In this document: positions 7,655 through 15,760 of the stretch, in pieces
Layout of the letters: every line of letters starts with the position of its first letter
Position numbering within the stretch: position 1 is the stretch's first letter
NCBI GenBank assembly: GCA_964350895.1
Contig: CAYGMG010000015.1
Coordinates: forward strand, 1 to 45,125
DNA: 45,125 nucleotides
DNA from: Pseudomarimonas sp964350895
Lineage (GTDB): Bacteria > Pseudomonadota > Gammaproteobacteria > Xanthomonadales > Xanthomonadaceae
Direction of reading: 5' to 3'
Made by a program: the position numbers and the translations under genes
Notes under the pieces: model-generated
Database searches by the model: none
What the model saw: the letters and a program-made list of their open reading frames with translations, nothing else
What the model was told of the DNA's origin: nothing

Positions 7655-10318
7655 GTGTCGGCCCCACCGTCCGTGAAGCGAGCATTTCCCCACATTCCGC
7701 ACTGGATGCTCAGTCTGGCCGTCGCCGTGGTCGGCGTCGCGCTGGCCTTGCTGCTGGCCAAGTTCCACGCCGGCACCCTGGTGCGCGAAGACGACAAGGC
7801 GCTGTCCCAGGCCGCCGAACGCCATCGGCAGAACGTGCTCTCTCGGCTGGAAACCAGCGCGCAGCTGGTCCGCGCGCTGCAGACCCTGCTGGTGCTGGAG
7901 CCCGAGCTCGACCAGGCGGAGTTCGTTGACCGGGTGGACGCTCTGCGCGCCCTGCAAAGCTTTCCCAGCCTGCAGGCGGTGGGCTATGCGCCGCGTGCGG
8001 TCGACGCCGACGGACGGCCCGTGTATCGCTACACCCTGGTAGCGCCGCTGGCCGGCAACGAGTCCCTGCTCGATCTCGATGTCGCCAGTCAGCCGGCCAA
8101 CCTGAGCTCGCTGGAGCGCGCCCGCGACACCGATCTGCCGGTGTTGTCCGAACCCTTCGCCCTGGTCCAGCACAGCCAGCCCGGTGACCTGGTCGACGGC
8201 ATCGTGATCCGCCTGCCGGTTTACCGCGGGCTGCCGTCGCCACAGAGCCTGGACGCCCGCCGCGAACGCGAGATCGGCGCCATCGTGGTGTCGTTCCGGG
8301 TCTCCAGCCTGCTGGCTCGCGAGCTGGAGGCGACCGACGCCCGCGGCTATGAGCTGCAGCTTCGCGATACCGATGCCGACCCCGAGGCGCCGCCGTTGTT
8401 CAGCGGTGCCCTGGTCGGCGATGGTGAGCGCGGTGATCCAACCCTGCAGGCGGTGCGTACCGAGCTGCGCTTCGGCGGACAGACCTGGCAGCTCAGCCTG
8501 CTGCCCAACGAACGCTGGTACGCGGCCAGTCTTCGCGAAGGCTGGGTGATCGCCGCCGCCGGCGTGCTGGCGGCCCTGCTGCTGGCCGGCTGGATCAATG
8601 CCCTGCAGCGCACGCGCCTGCGTGCCGAAACCCTGGCCATCCAGCTGGCCGAGCAGGTCCAGGCCAAGGAGCGCCGCTTCCGCCGTCTGACCGACCTGTT
8701 GCCGACTGCCGCCTTGCTGGTCCACCGCGGCCACGGCAGCATCGACTACATCAACCTCGCCGGCCGCGAGCTGCTGGCGATACCCGGACAGGATGCGCCT
8801 GGGGTCATCGACGCATACGGGCTCGCTCATGAGCTGCTGCGCGACTCCGCCGACCTGGATGAGGAGCTGCGCACCATCGAGCTGTGTGCCAAGGACGGTC
8901 GACAGTTCCAGTCGATCTGGCGCTGTAGCTCGCTGCCCGGCGATGAGGAAGGGCACTGGCTGCTCCTGCTCGATGATGCCACCGAGCGCCTGCAGCTGAC
9001 CGCGCAGCTGCGCTATCAGGCAAGCCATGACGCCCTGACCGGCCTGCTCAACCGGCGCGAGTTCGATGTCCGCCTGCGCCGCGCCTGCGCCGGCGGCCTG
9101 CCGGGCTTTGCCCGCGCCATGCTGCTGTATCTGGACATCGACCAGTTCAAGCTGATCAACGATACCTGCGGTCACGCTGCCGGTGACCAGCTGCTTTCCA
9201 TGATCGCTACCCTGCTGCGCAGCGAGGTCGGCGAGGTGGCCCTGCTGGCGCGGTTGGGCGGTGACGAGTTCGGCCTGCTGCTGCCCGAGCCGCAGCTGGC
9301 TGCCTCGCGTGCCCGCGCCGAATACCTGCTTGAACGCATCGCCAGCACGCCCTTCCCCTGGAAGGGTCGCGGGTTCACCCTGACCGCCAGCATCGGCGCG
9401 GTGTCATTCGATGCCGCGCAGGGACCCGACCCCGCCGAGATCCTGGCTATCGCCGATACGGCCTGTTATGTGGCCAAGGAGAAGGGCCGCAATCGGGTCG
9501 TGGTGCACAACGAGGACGAGCAGGTCTCGCACCACCGGCGCAATGAAATGGACTGGGTGCAGCGGATTCGCGAGGCGCTGGCCGAGGACCGCTTCTGCCT
9601 GTACTTCCAGGAGCTGCGCGGCCTGGGGCCGGATCGCGACCGGCGACCGCATTTCGAGCTGCTGGTGCGGATGCGCGACCGAGCCGGGGCGATGGTCCCG
9701 CCGGGCGCCTTCATTCCCGCCGCCGAGCGCTACGGCGTCATGCCCGACGTCGATCGCTGGGTGGTGCGCACCGCGCTGGCCCACTTCAACCAGCTGCATC
9801 CCAGCGGCGCCGACATAGGTCTGTGCGGCATCAACCTGTCCGGCGCCACGATGGGCGATGAGACTTTCCCGGCCTTCCTGCTCGACCAGCTGGCGCAGTC
9901 GGCGGTGGCCCCGGAGAAGCTGTGCTTCGAGATCACCGAAACCTCGGCCGTGTCCAACTACTCCCAGGCCGCCTCGCTGATCGCCGCGCTGCGCAAGCTC
10001 GGCTGCAAGGTGGCCCTGGATGACTTCGGCGCTGGCATGTCCTCGTTCGCCTATCTCAAGCACCTGCCGATCGACATGATCAAGATCGACGGCAGCTTCA
10101 TCCGCGACCTGAGCGTTGATCCGCTGAGTCAGTCGATCGTTTCCGCGATTACCCACGTCGGCCACCAGGTCGGCACCAGGGTGGTTGCCGAGTTCGTCGG
10201 CAGCGACGAGGTCGCCGAACTGCTGCGCGGCATGCAGGTCGACTACGCTCAGGGCTTCGGCGTCCACGTGCCGGAGATCATCCCGGCGCACGCGCAACTG
10301 GCCAACGTCAGCAGCTGA
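7655..10318 (+). CDS. CHASE-PAS-GGDEF-EAL cyclic-di-GMP turnover protein
   Basis: The 887-residue inner-membrane sensor has membrane helices at about residues 18-36 and 295-315. They bracket a periplasmic CHASE-like domain. A PAS-like region (about 340-445), a GGDEF domain and an EAL domain follow. The cyclase signature LGGDEFGLL is intact near residue 535. The inhibitory RxxD site expected just before it is missing (the segment reads EVALLARLGG). In the phosphodiesterase domain the EAL motif reads ELLVR near 667 with the metal-binding Glu kept. FEITET, ALDDFGAGMSSFAYL and AQGFG are also present, so hydrolysis looks possible. The GTG start has AGGA 8 bp upstream. Net activity cannot be predicted from sequence. 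Confidence 0.93.
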   Translation: MSAPPSVKRAFPHIPHWMLSLAVAVVGVALALLLAKFHAGTLVREDDKALSQAAERHRQNVLSRLETSAQLVRALQTLLVLEPELDQAEFVDRVDALRALQSFPSLQAVGYAPRAVDADGRPVYRYTLVAPLAGNESLLDLDVASQPANLSSLERARDTDLPVLSEPFALVQHSQPGDLVDGIVIRLPVYRGLPSPQSLDARREREIGAIVVSFRVSSLLARELEATDARGYELQLRDTDADPEAPPLFSGALVGDGERGDPTLQAVRTELRFGGQTWQLSLLPNERWYAASLREGWVIAAAGVLAALLLAGWINALQRTRLRAETLAIQLAEQVQAKERRFRRLTDLLPTAALLVHRGHGSIDYINLAGRELLAIPGQDAPGVIDAYGLAHELLRDSADLDEELRTIELCAKDGRQFQSIWRCSSLPGDEEGHWLLLLDDATERLQLTAQLRYQASHDALTGLLNRREFDVRLRRACAGGLPGFARAMLLYLDIDQFKLINDTCGHAAGDQLLSMIATLLRSEVGEVALLARLGGDEFGLLLPEPQLAASRARAEYLLERIASTPFPWKGRGFTLTASIGAVSFDAAQGPDPAEILAIADTACYVAKEKGRNRVVVHNEDEQVSHHRRNEMDWVQRIREALAEDRFCLYFQELRGLGPDRDRRPHFELLVRMRDRAGAMVPPGAFIPAAERYGVMPDVDRWVVRTALAHFNQLHPSGADIGLCGINLSGATMGDETFPAFLLDQLAQSAVAPEKLCFEITETSAVSNYSQAASLIAALRKLGCKVALDDFGAGMSSFAYLKHLPIDMIKIDGSFIRDLSVDPLSQSIVSAITHVGHQVGTRVVAEFVGSDEVAELLRGMQVDYAQGFGVHVPEIIPAHAQLANVSS

Positions 10319-10381
10319 AGGTGCTGGCCGCAGCGGCTCCCGGCAGGGACAATCGGTAGCCAACCAATGAGGAGACAGGCC

Positions 10382-11260
10382 ATGCAGGATGCGCGCGCGG
10401 GGTTCATCGGGCTGGGTGCCATGGGCGGGCCGATGGCTGGACACCTGGCCAGCGCCGGGCGGCTTGCCGCGATCAACAACCGCAGCCACGACAAGGCGCG
10501 GGCGCTGGCCGAAAAGCTCGGAGTGAGCGCCGTCGAGGAGCTCGCCGGCCTTGCCGGCTGCGAGCTGGTCATGCTCTGCGTTGGCGAGGACCGCGACGTG
10601 CTCGAGAACGTCGCTGCGCTGGCCGCGGTTCTGGCTCCGGGCAGCCTGGTGATCGATCACAGCACGGTGTCGGTGGATGCCGCGCGGCAGGCCGCGCGAA
10701 GTCTGGCCGAACGCGGCATCGGCTTTCTCGACGCACCGGTCAGTGGCGGCGTCGAGGGCGCCCGCAACGGCCGCTTGTCGATCATGGTCGGCGGCGAGGC
10801 CGCTCTGCTGGAGCGCGCCCGACCCTACCTCGAATGCTACGCCGCGCGGATCGCCCACATGGGCGGGCAGGGCGCCGGGCAAGCGACCAAGGCGGTCAAT
10901 CAGGTGATGGTCGCCGGCATCAACGAAGCGGTGTGCGAGGCGCTGGCGCTGGGTGAACGGTTGCGACTCTCGGCTGACTCCCTGCTGCCGACCCTGATGG
11001 CCGGCGCGGCCAGCAACTGGTTTCTCGACAAGCGCGGCGCAACCATGCTGCGCTCCGAGTTCGCGCCTGGCTTCAAGTGCGCGCACATGGCCAAGGACCT
11101 GCGCATCGCCGAGAAGATGGCGGGCGAACTGGGTGTAAACCATCCGATGCTGGCGCAGGCGCGCAGCGACTACGAAACCCTGCAGCGAGAAGGGCAGGGA
11201 GACGCTGACACCTCGGCGCTGATCCTGCTCAAACGTACCGCTAAGCGGACGCCCGGCTGA
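10382..11260 (+). CDS. NAD(P)-dependent oxidoreductase, 3-hydroxyisobutyrate dehydrogenase family
   Basis: The product is 292 residues from ATG 10382, which has AGGAGA 6 bp upstream. An ATG 15 bp earlier overlaps that ribosome binding site and is unlikely. The N-terminus has the family signature FIGLGAMGGPMAGHLASAG. DAPVSGGVEGARNG is the substrate-binding loop, and the helical part GQATKAVNQVMVAGINEA carries the likely catalytic Lys followed by Asn. Members reduce or oxidise small beta-hydroxyacids (3-hydroxyisobutyrate, tartronate semialdehyde, succinic semialdehyde). The actual substrate cannot be told from the sequence, and neighbours give no pathway. The secreted sugar dehydrogenase starts 64 bp downstream. 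Confidence 0.88.
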   Translation: MQDARAGFIGLGAMGGPMAGHLASAGRLAAINNRSHDKARALAEKLGVSAVEELAGLAGCELVMLCVGEDRDVLENVAALAAVLAPGSLVIDHSTVSVDAARQAARSLAERGIGFLDAPVSGGVEGARNGRLSIMVGGEAALLERARPYLECYAARIAHMGGQGAGQATKAVNQVMVAGINEAVCEALALGERLRLSADSLLPTLMAGAASNWFLDKRGATMLRSEFAPGFKCAHMAKDLRIAEKMAGELGVNHPMLAQARSDYETLQREGQGDADTSALILLKRTAKRTPG

Positions 11261-11324
11261 GCCCGGCTTGCCAGCGCGGAGACAGGGGTTAAGCTCGGGG
11301 GCCCTGTCTCGGGAGCCAACCGCC

Positions 11325-12629
11325 ATGCGTCGTCTCGGTTCCGCCGTGTTCGCCCTTCTCCTGCCTGCCGCCCTGCTCGCCCAGGACACCGTCCTGCCCG
11401 GTGATCTGCGCTTTGACAGCTTCGTTGGCGGCTTCAACCAGCCACTGGGCGTGCGTCACGCCGGCGATGCCCGGCTGTTCGTCATCCAGCAGAGCGGGCA
11501 GATCCGCATTGTCTCCGGCGGAGCGCTGGTGACCACGCCCTTCCTCAACATCAACCCGAACCAGGGCGGCAGCGCGCCCGCACTCGGCTTCACCACGGGC
11601 GGTGAGCGTGGCCTGCTGGGCCTGGCCTTCGACCCGGGCTATGCCGGCAATGGCCGCTTCTACATCTACTACACCGACGGCAGCGGCGACACGGTGGTGG
11701 AACGCTATGTCGTGTCGGGAGGCGACGCCAATCTCGCCGATGCGGGTAGTGGCCAGGTGGTGCTACGCATCGACCAGGACTTCTCCAACCACAACGGCGG
11801 CGACCTGCACTTCGGCCTCGACGGCATGCTCTATATCGGGCTTGGCGACGGCGGCGATGGCAATGATCCTTGCAACCGCGCGCAGACCCTGGACCCGGCT
11901 GCGCTGAACAACTCCGGCAGCTGCCAGGTCGACGGCGCCTTCACCGGCAACGGTGGCGATCCGGACTCCCGCGCCCTGCTCGGCAAGCTGCTGCGTATCG
12001 ATGTCTCGACCGCCGGCAGCGGCGCCGAGCGCTGTGGCGCGGGCGGTTCGCAGACCGGCTACGGCATTCCCAACGACAACCCCTACGCCGGCGCCGACGC
12101 CATCTGCGACGAGGTATTCGCCGCCGGCCTGCGCAACCCTTACCGCTTCAGTGTCGACCGCCGACACGGCGACTTCTGGATCGGCGACGTCGGTCAGGGC
12201 CAGCGCGAGGAGATCGACCGGCTTCCCGCCACCGTTGGCGGCTTGAACTTCGGCTGGCGCTGTCGCGAGGGCTTCATCGCCACGCCCGGCATCACCTGCG
12301 GCATCACGCCGAGCTTCACCGACCCGATCACCGACCATCCGCGCAGCGACGCGCGCTCGATCACCGGTGGCTACCGCTACCGCGGTCCGATCGGCGGACT
12401 CAATGGCCTGGTGTTCTATGGCGACTTCGTCACCGGCCGGCAGTTCGTGCTCAGTCGCCGGACCGGCCAGTGGCTGGCCAGCACCTGGCGCAACACCGGC
12501 GGCAATCCGGCCGGCTACGGCGAGGGCCTGGACGGCCATCTGTACCTAGCCGACTACGGCGGTACCGTGTTCCGCCTCGCCGCGACCAGCCCGACGATCT
12601 TCTTCACCGGCATGGAGTCGGATGAGTAG
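11325..12629 (+). CDS. Secreted PQQ-dependent sugar (aldose) dehydrogenase-like protein
   Basis: The protein has 434 residues from ATG 11325 (GGGAG 9 bp upstream), beginning with a signal peptide cleaved near LLAQD. The rest resembles the soluble glucose/aldose dehydrogenase (YliI/sorbosone dehydrogenase) beta-propeller. Visible stretches are GERGLLGLAFDPGYAGNG, FSNHNGGDLHFGLDGMLYIG with a candidate catalytic His, GKLLRIDV, GLRNPYRFSVDR and IGDVGQGQREEIDRL. Members oxidise sugars in the periplasm using PQQ. No PQQ synthesis genes are in this window, so cofactor supply is unknown. The C-terminus ends with TIFFTGMESDE, similar in style to the F-x-x-G-F-E motif of the first gene in the window. 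Confidence 0.87.
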   Translation: MRRLGSAVFALLLPAALLAQDTVLPGDLRFDSFVGGFNQPLGVRHAGDARLFVIQQSGQIRIVSGGALVTTPFLNINPNQGGSAPALGFTTGGERGLLGLAFDPGYAGNGRFYIYYTDGSGDTVVERYVVSGGDANLADAGSGQVVLRIDQDFSNHNGGDLHFGLDGMLYIGLGDGGDGNDPCNRAQTLDPAALNNSGSCQVDGAFTGNGGDPDSRALLGKLLRIDVSTAGSGAERCGAGGSQTGYGIPNDNPYAGADAICDEVFAAGLRNPYRFSVDRRHGDFWIGDVGQGQREEIDRLPATVGGLNFGWRCREGFIATPGITCGITPSFTDPITDHPRSDARSITGGYRYRGPIGGLNGLVFYGDFVTGRQFVLSRRTGQWLASTWRNTGGNPAGYGEGLDGHLYLADYGGTVFRLAATSPTIFFTGMESDE

Positions 12630-12665
12630 ACCGGCAGCTCGCGCCGGCGCGCTTCCGGCTTGCGG

Positions 12666-14378
12666 GTGAGCGGGCTCTCGGCGAGGACCGACTGGGCACA
12701 GACGGCGCGTGAACTGCGCGCCGCCCTGGCCAGCGACGCCGCCAACCCGTTGCTTCACTCCAACCTCGGCTACGCCCTGTTGCGTCTTGATCGCGCGGTC
12801 GAGTCGCTGCAGGCCTGTGACGCCGCGCTGGGACTGCAGCCGCGCTGCGTGCCCGCGTGGATCAACCGGAGCGCCGCGCTGGAGGCGCTTGGCCGTACCG
12901 AGCAGGCGATTGCCGCGGCCGAAGAGTCGCTGCGTCTTGCGCCTGAAGATGCCTCTGTGCAGCGCAATCTCGGCACCTTGGCACGCCAGGCCGGCCACAC
13001 CCGGCGCGCGACCCACGCCCTGCTCGAAGCGGTGCGCCTGGATCCGCGGGACGCGGCCAGCTGGTGCAACCTGGCGCTGACACTTTGCGACCAGGCGCAG
13101 ATCGACCCGGCGCTGCAAGCGATCGGTCGCGCCATCGCGCTGCAGCCGGACAATCTCGACTTTGCCAGCAACCTGCAGGTGATTGCCCAGTACCATTCGG
13201 AATGGACGGCATCCGATCTCCGCGAGATGGCCGCGCAGTACGCGCCTGCGCTGTTGCGCGCCGGCATCGCGCCGGTAGCCGCCGATGCGCGGCCGCGACG
13301 CCCGGGCCGTTTGCGCGTGGGCTATCTCTCGCCCGACCTGTGCGTCCACCCAGTGGGCTTCCTGCTCTCCGGTGTCCTTGCCGGCCACGACCGTGAGCGC
13401 TTCGAAGTGCATGCCATCGATCTTGGTCGCCGCCAGGAGGATGACGTGACCCAAGGTCTGCGCAGCGAGGTCGAACATTGGCATCGCTGGGTGCAGCGTG
13501 ACCCGCACGCGCTGGCTGCGCAGCTTAGTTCGCTGGAGCTTGATGTTTTGATCGATCTGGCCGGGCATACCGCGGGCAATGCGCTGCCCGCCGTCGCCCT
13601 GACCCCGGCCCGCCGTCGCTATTGCCTGCTCGGCTGGTTTGCCTCGCTCGGCCTGCCGGGGCTGGATGCGATGCTGATCGGCGACAGCCAGCTGGTGCCA
13701 GGGCACTCTGCATTCTTTGCCGAGCCCGTGCATCCGCTGCCGGGAACCCAGTTCCGCTATTGCGGCGTGGCGCATGCGCCGGCGCCGGCCAACCGGCCAA
13801 TTGATGCAGCGATCACATTCGGCTGCTTCAACAACACTGCCAAGCTCAACGATGCGGTGCTGCACGCCTGGCGCGAGCTGCTGTGCGCGGTGCCGGGCAG
13901 TAGGCTGGTCCTGAAGTGGAAGACCCTGGGCGATCCCGACTTCGCCGCGACACTCAGGGCGCGCCTATGCGGTCGCGAGATCGATCCTCAGCGGATCGAG
14001 CTGCAGGGGCAAAGCCTGCATCACCACATGCTGTCCGGCTATGCCGACATCGACATTGCGCTTGATCCCTTCCCCTTCAGTGGTGGCATGAGCACGCTCG
14101 AAGCCTTGTGGATGGGGGTCCCGGTGGTCACCCTGGCCCAGCTCCGCCCGGTGTCGCGGCAGACCGCAGCGGTGCTCGCCCTGCTGGGTCTGCAGGCATT
14201 GGTCGCCAGCAGTGTCGACGACTACGTGCGCCGAGCCGTGCGCTTGGCCGCCGACGGCGCGCAGCGCATGCAGCTGCGACAGACCTTGCGCCAGCGCATC
14301 CTTGGCTCTCAGCTCGGCGATCCCGCTGGGCTGGCCCGCGAGCTGGAGGCTCTCTATGAGGCGCCACCTGCTTACTGA
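12666..14378 (+). CDS. TPR / SPINDLY-type O-GlcNAc transferase-like glycosyltransferase (GT41)
   Basis: The product is about 570 residues. The start is uncertain: GTG 12666 is used, TTG 12660 is in frame, and neither has a strong ribosome binding site. The N-terminal 190 residues are tetratricopeptide repeats (for example AWINRSAALEALGRTEQAI). The catalytic part follows the GT41 pattern: GYLSPDLCVHPVGFLLSG with the conserved His-Pro, LDVLIDLAGHT, FGCFNNTAKLND, and DPFPFSGGMSTLEALWMGVP for the UDP-binding end. These enzymes transfer a sugar to Ser/Thr, or Asn in HMW1C relatives, of proteins in the cytoplasm. There is no signal peptide. Its 3' end overlaps that of the convergent radical SAM gene by 7 bp, and a repetitive Ser/Thr-rich secreted protein lies just beyond. 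Confidence 0.88.
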   Translation: MSGLSARTDWAQTARELRAALASDAANPLLHSNLGYALLRLDRAVESLQACDAALGLQPRCVPAWINRSAALEALGRTEQAIAAAEESLRLAPEDASVQRNLGTLARQAGHTRRATHALLEAVRLDPRDAASWCNLALTLCDQAQIDPALQAIGRAIALQPDNLDFASNLQVIAQYHSEWTASDLREMAAQYAPALLRAGIAPVAADARPRRPGRLRVGYLSPDLCVHPVGFLLSGVLAGHDRERFEVHAIDLGRRQEDDVTQGLRSEVEHWHRWVQRDPHALAAQLSSLELDVLIDLAGHTAGNALPAVALTPARRRYCLLGWFASLGLPGLDAMLIGDSQLVPGHSAFFAEPVHPLPGTQFRYCGVAHAPAPANRPIDAAITFGCFNNTAKLNDAVLHAWRELLCAVPGSRLVLKWKTLGDPDFAATLRARLCGREIDPQRIELQGQSLHHHMLSGYADIDIALDPFPFSGGMSTLEALWMGVPVVTLAQLRPVSRQTAAVLALLGLQALVASSVDDYVRRAVRLAADGAQRMQLRQTLRQRILGSQLGDPAGLARELEALYEAPPAY

Positions 14379-15715
14379 GCCGTGAGTTTCATCGGCGCCA
14401 GCTGCAGTCCCTGCTGTTGGCAGCGCGCGCAGGTGGGATGGGCGTACTTGCGTGCTTCGATCTGCGCACGCGGCGTGTCAATGAAGGAAACGCCTAGCTG
14501 GTTCTCCGCCTCGTACACGGTGCAGCACAGGGCCACCGAGCCGTCGTGGTTGATCACCGTCTGGTTGGCGCGCAGCTCGCAGTCATAGCGCGGATCGCGG
14601 CCTGCCCGATGGCGCCGGATCGAGACGTGCGGCGGCTGCAGCAGGTCCTCGATGACCGGTAGTTCCGCTGCCTGGCCCTCGGCAATGCGCAGAAGGTTTT
14701 CCAGCGGGGAAAGATAGGCGGCGATCGGATGATGGGCAAAGCCCAGCTCCCGGCATAGCGCATTGAGCGGGGCGACCTCATGCTGGTTCGAGCGGTAGAC
14801 GTGCTGCCCGACCCAGACGTGGGTATCCACGCGGTGGCGATCGATGCTTTCGCGCAGGGCGCGCAGGTTGGCGATCACTTGCTCCAGCTTGCCGCGCCGG
14901 TGGGTGACCCCGTAGGTCGCCTGGGAAAAGCCCGAGATCGACACCTTGAAGGCGCTAGGGGCTGCGGCGATGACTGCGTCCAGCCCGTGGCGGATATTGA
15001 GGTTGCTGGACAGGTGGACCGGCCAGCCGCGGCCGCGGGCGGCGCGGATCATCGCCGGCAGCTGCGGGTGCAGTAGTGGCTCTCCCCAGTTGAACAGCCA
15101 GATCTGCGGTTGTGTCACCGGGCTCTCGTCGGCGATCTTGGCCAGAATCGATTCGTACAGCGGCATTGGCATGAAGCCGGTGGCGCGATCGGCCTTCGGC
15201 AGGTTGCCGACCGGGCAGCTGGGACAGCGCAGGTTGCACGTGCCTACGACGTCGAGGGTATAAACATAGGTGTCGGCCTCGCGCGGCGCGGCGCGGCGCA
15301 ACGTCTGTCCGGTGCTGGCATCGAAGGCTTCCGGCGCCAGCCAGGAAGGCGCCCTGCAGCGGCCGAGGGCCGCTGCGACTTCGGCATCGTCCGGGGTACT
15401 GATCGCCGCCTCGGCTAGCCAGGCGCGTGCGGCCTCGCGGAACCCGCCGCGATACAGCCCGAGGCCCAGCTCTCGGACGCTCACCGCGCGCAGCGGGTGC
15501 AGCGGGTCAGCGGCGAGCGATGCGGCCAGCAATGCCGTGGCTTCGGCGAGCCGACCCTGTTGCAGCAGCAGATGGCCCAGGTTGAACTGCGCCACCGGCT
15601 GGCCGGGCAGCGCATGCAGCACCTCGCGATAGCCGCTTTCGGCGGAGGCTGCGTCGCCGCGCTGCTGGGCTGCCAGGGCCGAAGCCAGCAGCGGATTGGG
15701 GTCGAAGTTCCGCAT
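14372..15715 (-). CDS. TPR-radical SAM protein with SPASM-like C-terminus
   Basis: The protein has 447 residues. Residues 1-115 form two or three TPR-like helical repeats (for example GQPVAQFNLGHLLLQQGRLAEA). The radical SAM cluster motif is CNLRCPSC at Cys160, Cys164 and Cys167, followed by FNWGEPLLHP and VSISGFSQATYG. Near the C-terminus, Cys residues in DCELRANQT, ALCCTVYE and CARCQQQG fit an auxiliary iron-sulfur (SPASM-type) domain, as in enzymes acting on peptides or sugars. It is convergent with the glycosyltransferase and divergent (45 bp) from the repeat protein. I infer a tailoring enzyme for a polypeptide or glycan; the substrate is unknown. ATG 15715 is the first codon and the intergenic gap is short. 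Confidence 0.87.
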   Translation of the reverse strand: MRNFDPNPLLASALAAQQRGDAASAESGYREVLHALPGQPVAQFNLGHLLLQQGRLAEATALLAASLAADPLHPLRAVSVRELGLGLYRGGFREAARAWLAEAAISTPDDAEVAAALGRCRAPSWLAPEAFDASTGQTLRRAAPREADTYVYTLDVVGTCNLRCPSCPVGNLPKADRATGFMPMPLYESILAKIADESPVTQPQIWLFNWGEPLLHPQLPAMIRAARGRGWPVHLSSNLNIRHGLDAVIAAAPSAFKVSISGFSQATYGVTHRRGKLEQVIANLRALRESIDRHRVDTHVWVGQHVYRSNQHEVAPLNALCRELGFAHHPIAAYLSPLENLLRIAEGQAAELPVIEDLLQPPHVSIRRHRAGRDPRYDCELRANQTVINHDGSVALCCTVYEAENQLGVSFIDTPRAQIEARKYAHPTCARCQQQGLQLAPMKLTAQ

Positions 15716-15760
15716 ACCGCCATGCTACCGTCCCCTTGGCTGCCGCAAGGAGGATCGGTC

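Noticed and set aside
7082..11437. Two minus-strand open frames of about 690 codons opposite the GGDEF-EAL and oxidoreductase genes
   Set aside because: They are Gln/His/Arg/Gly-rich antisense shadows without recognisable domains.
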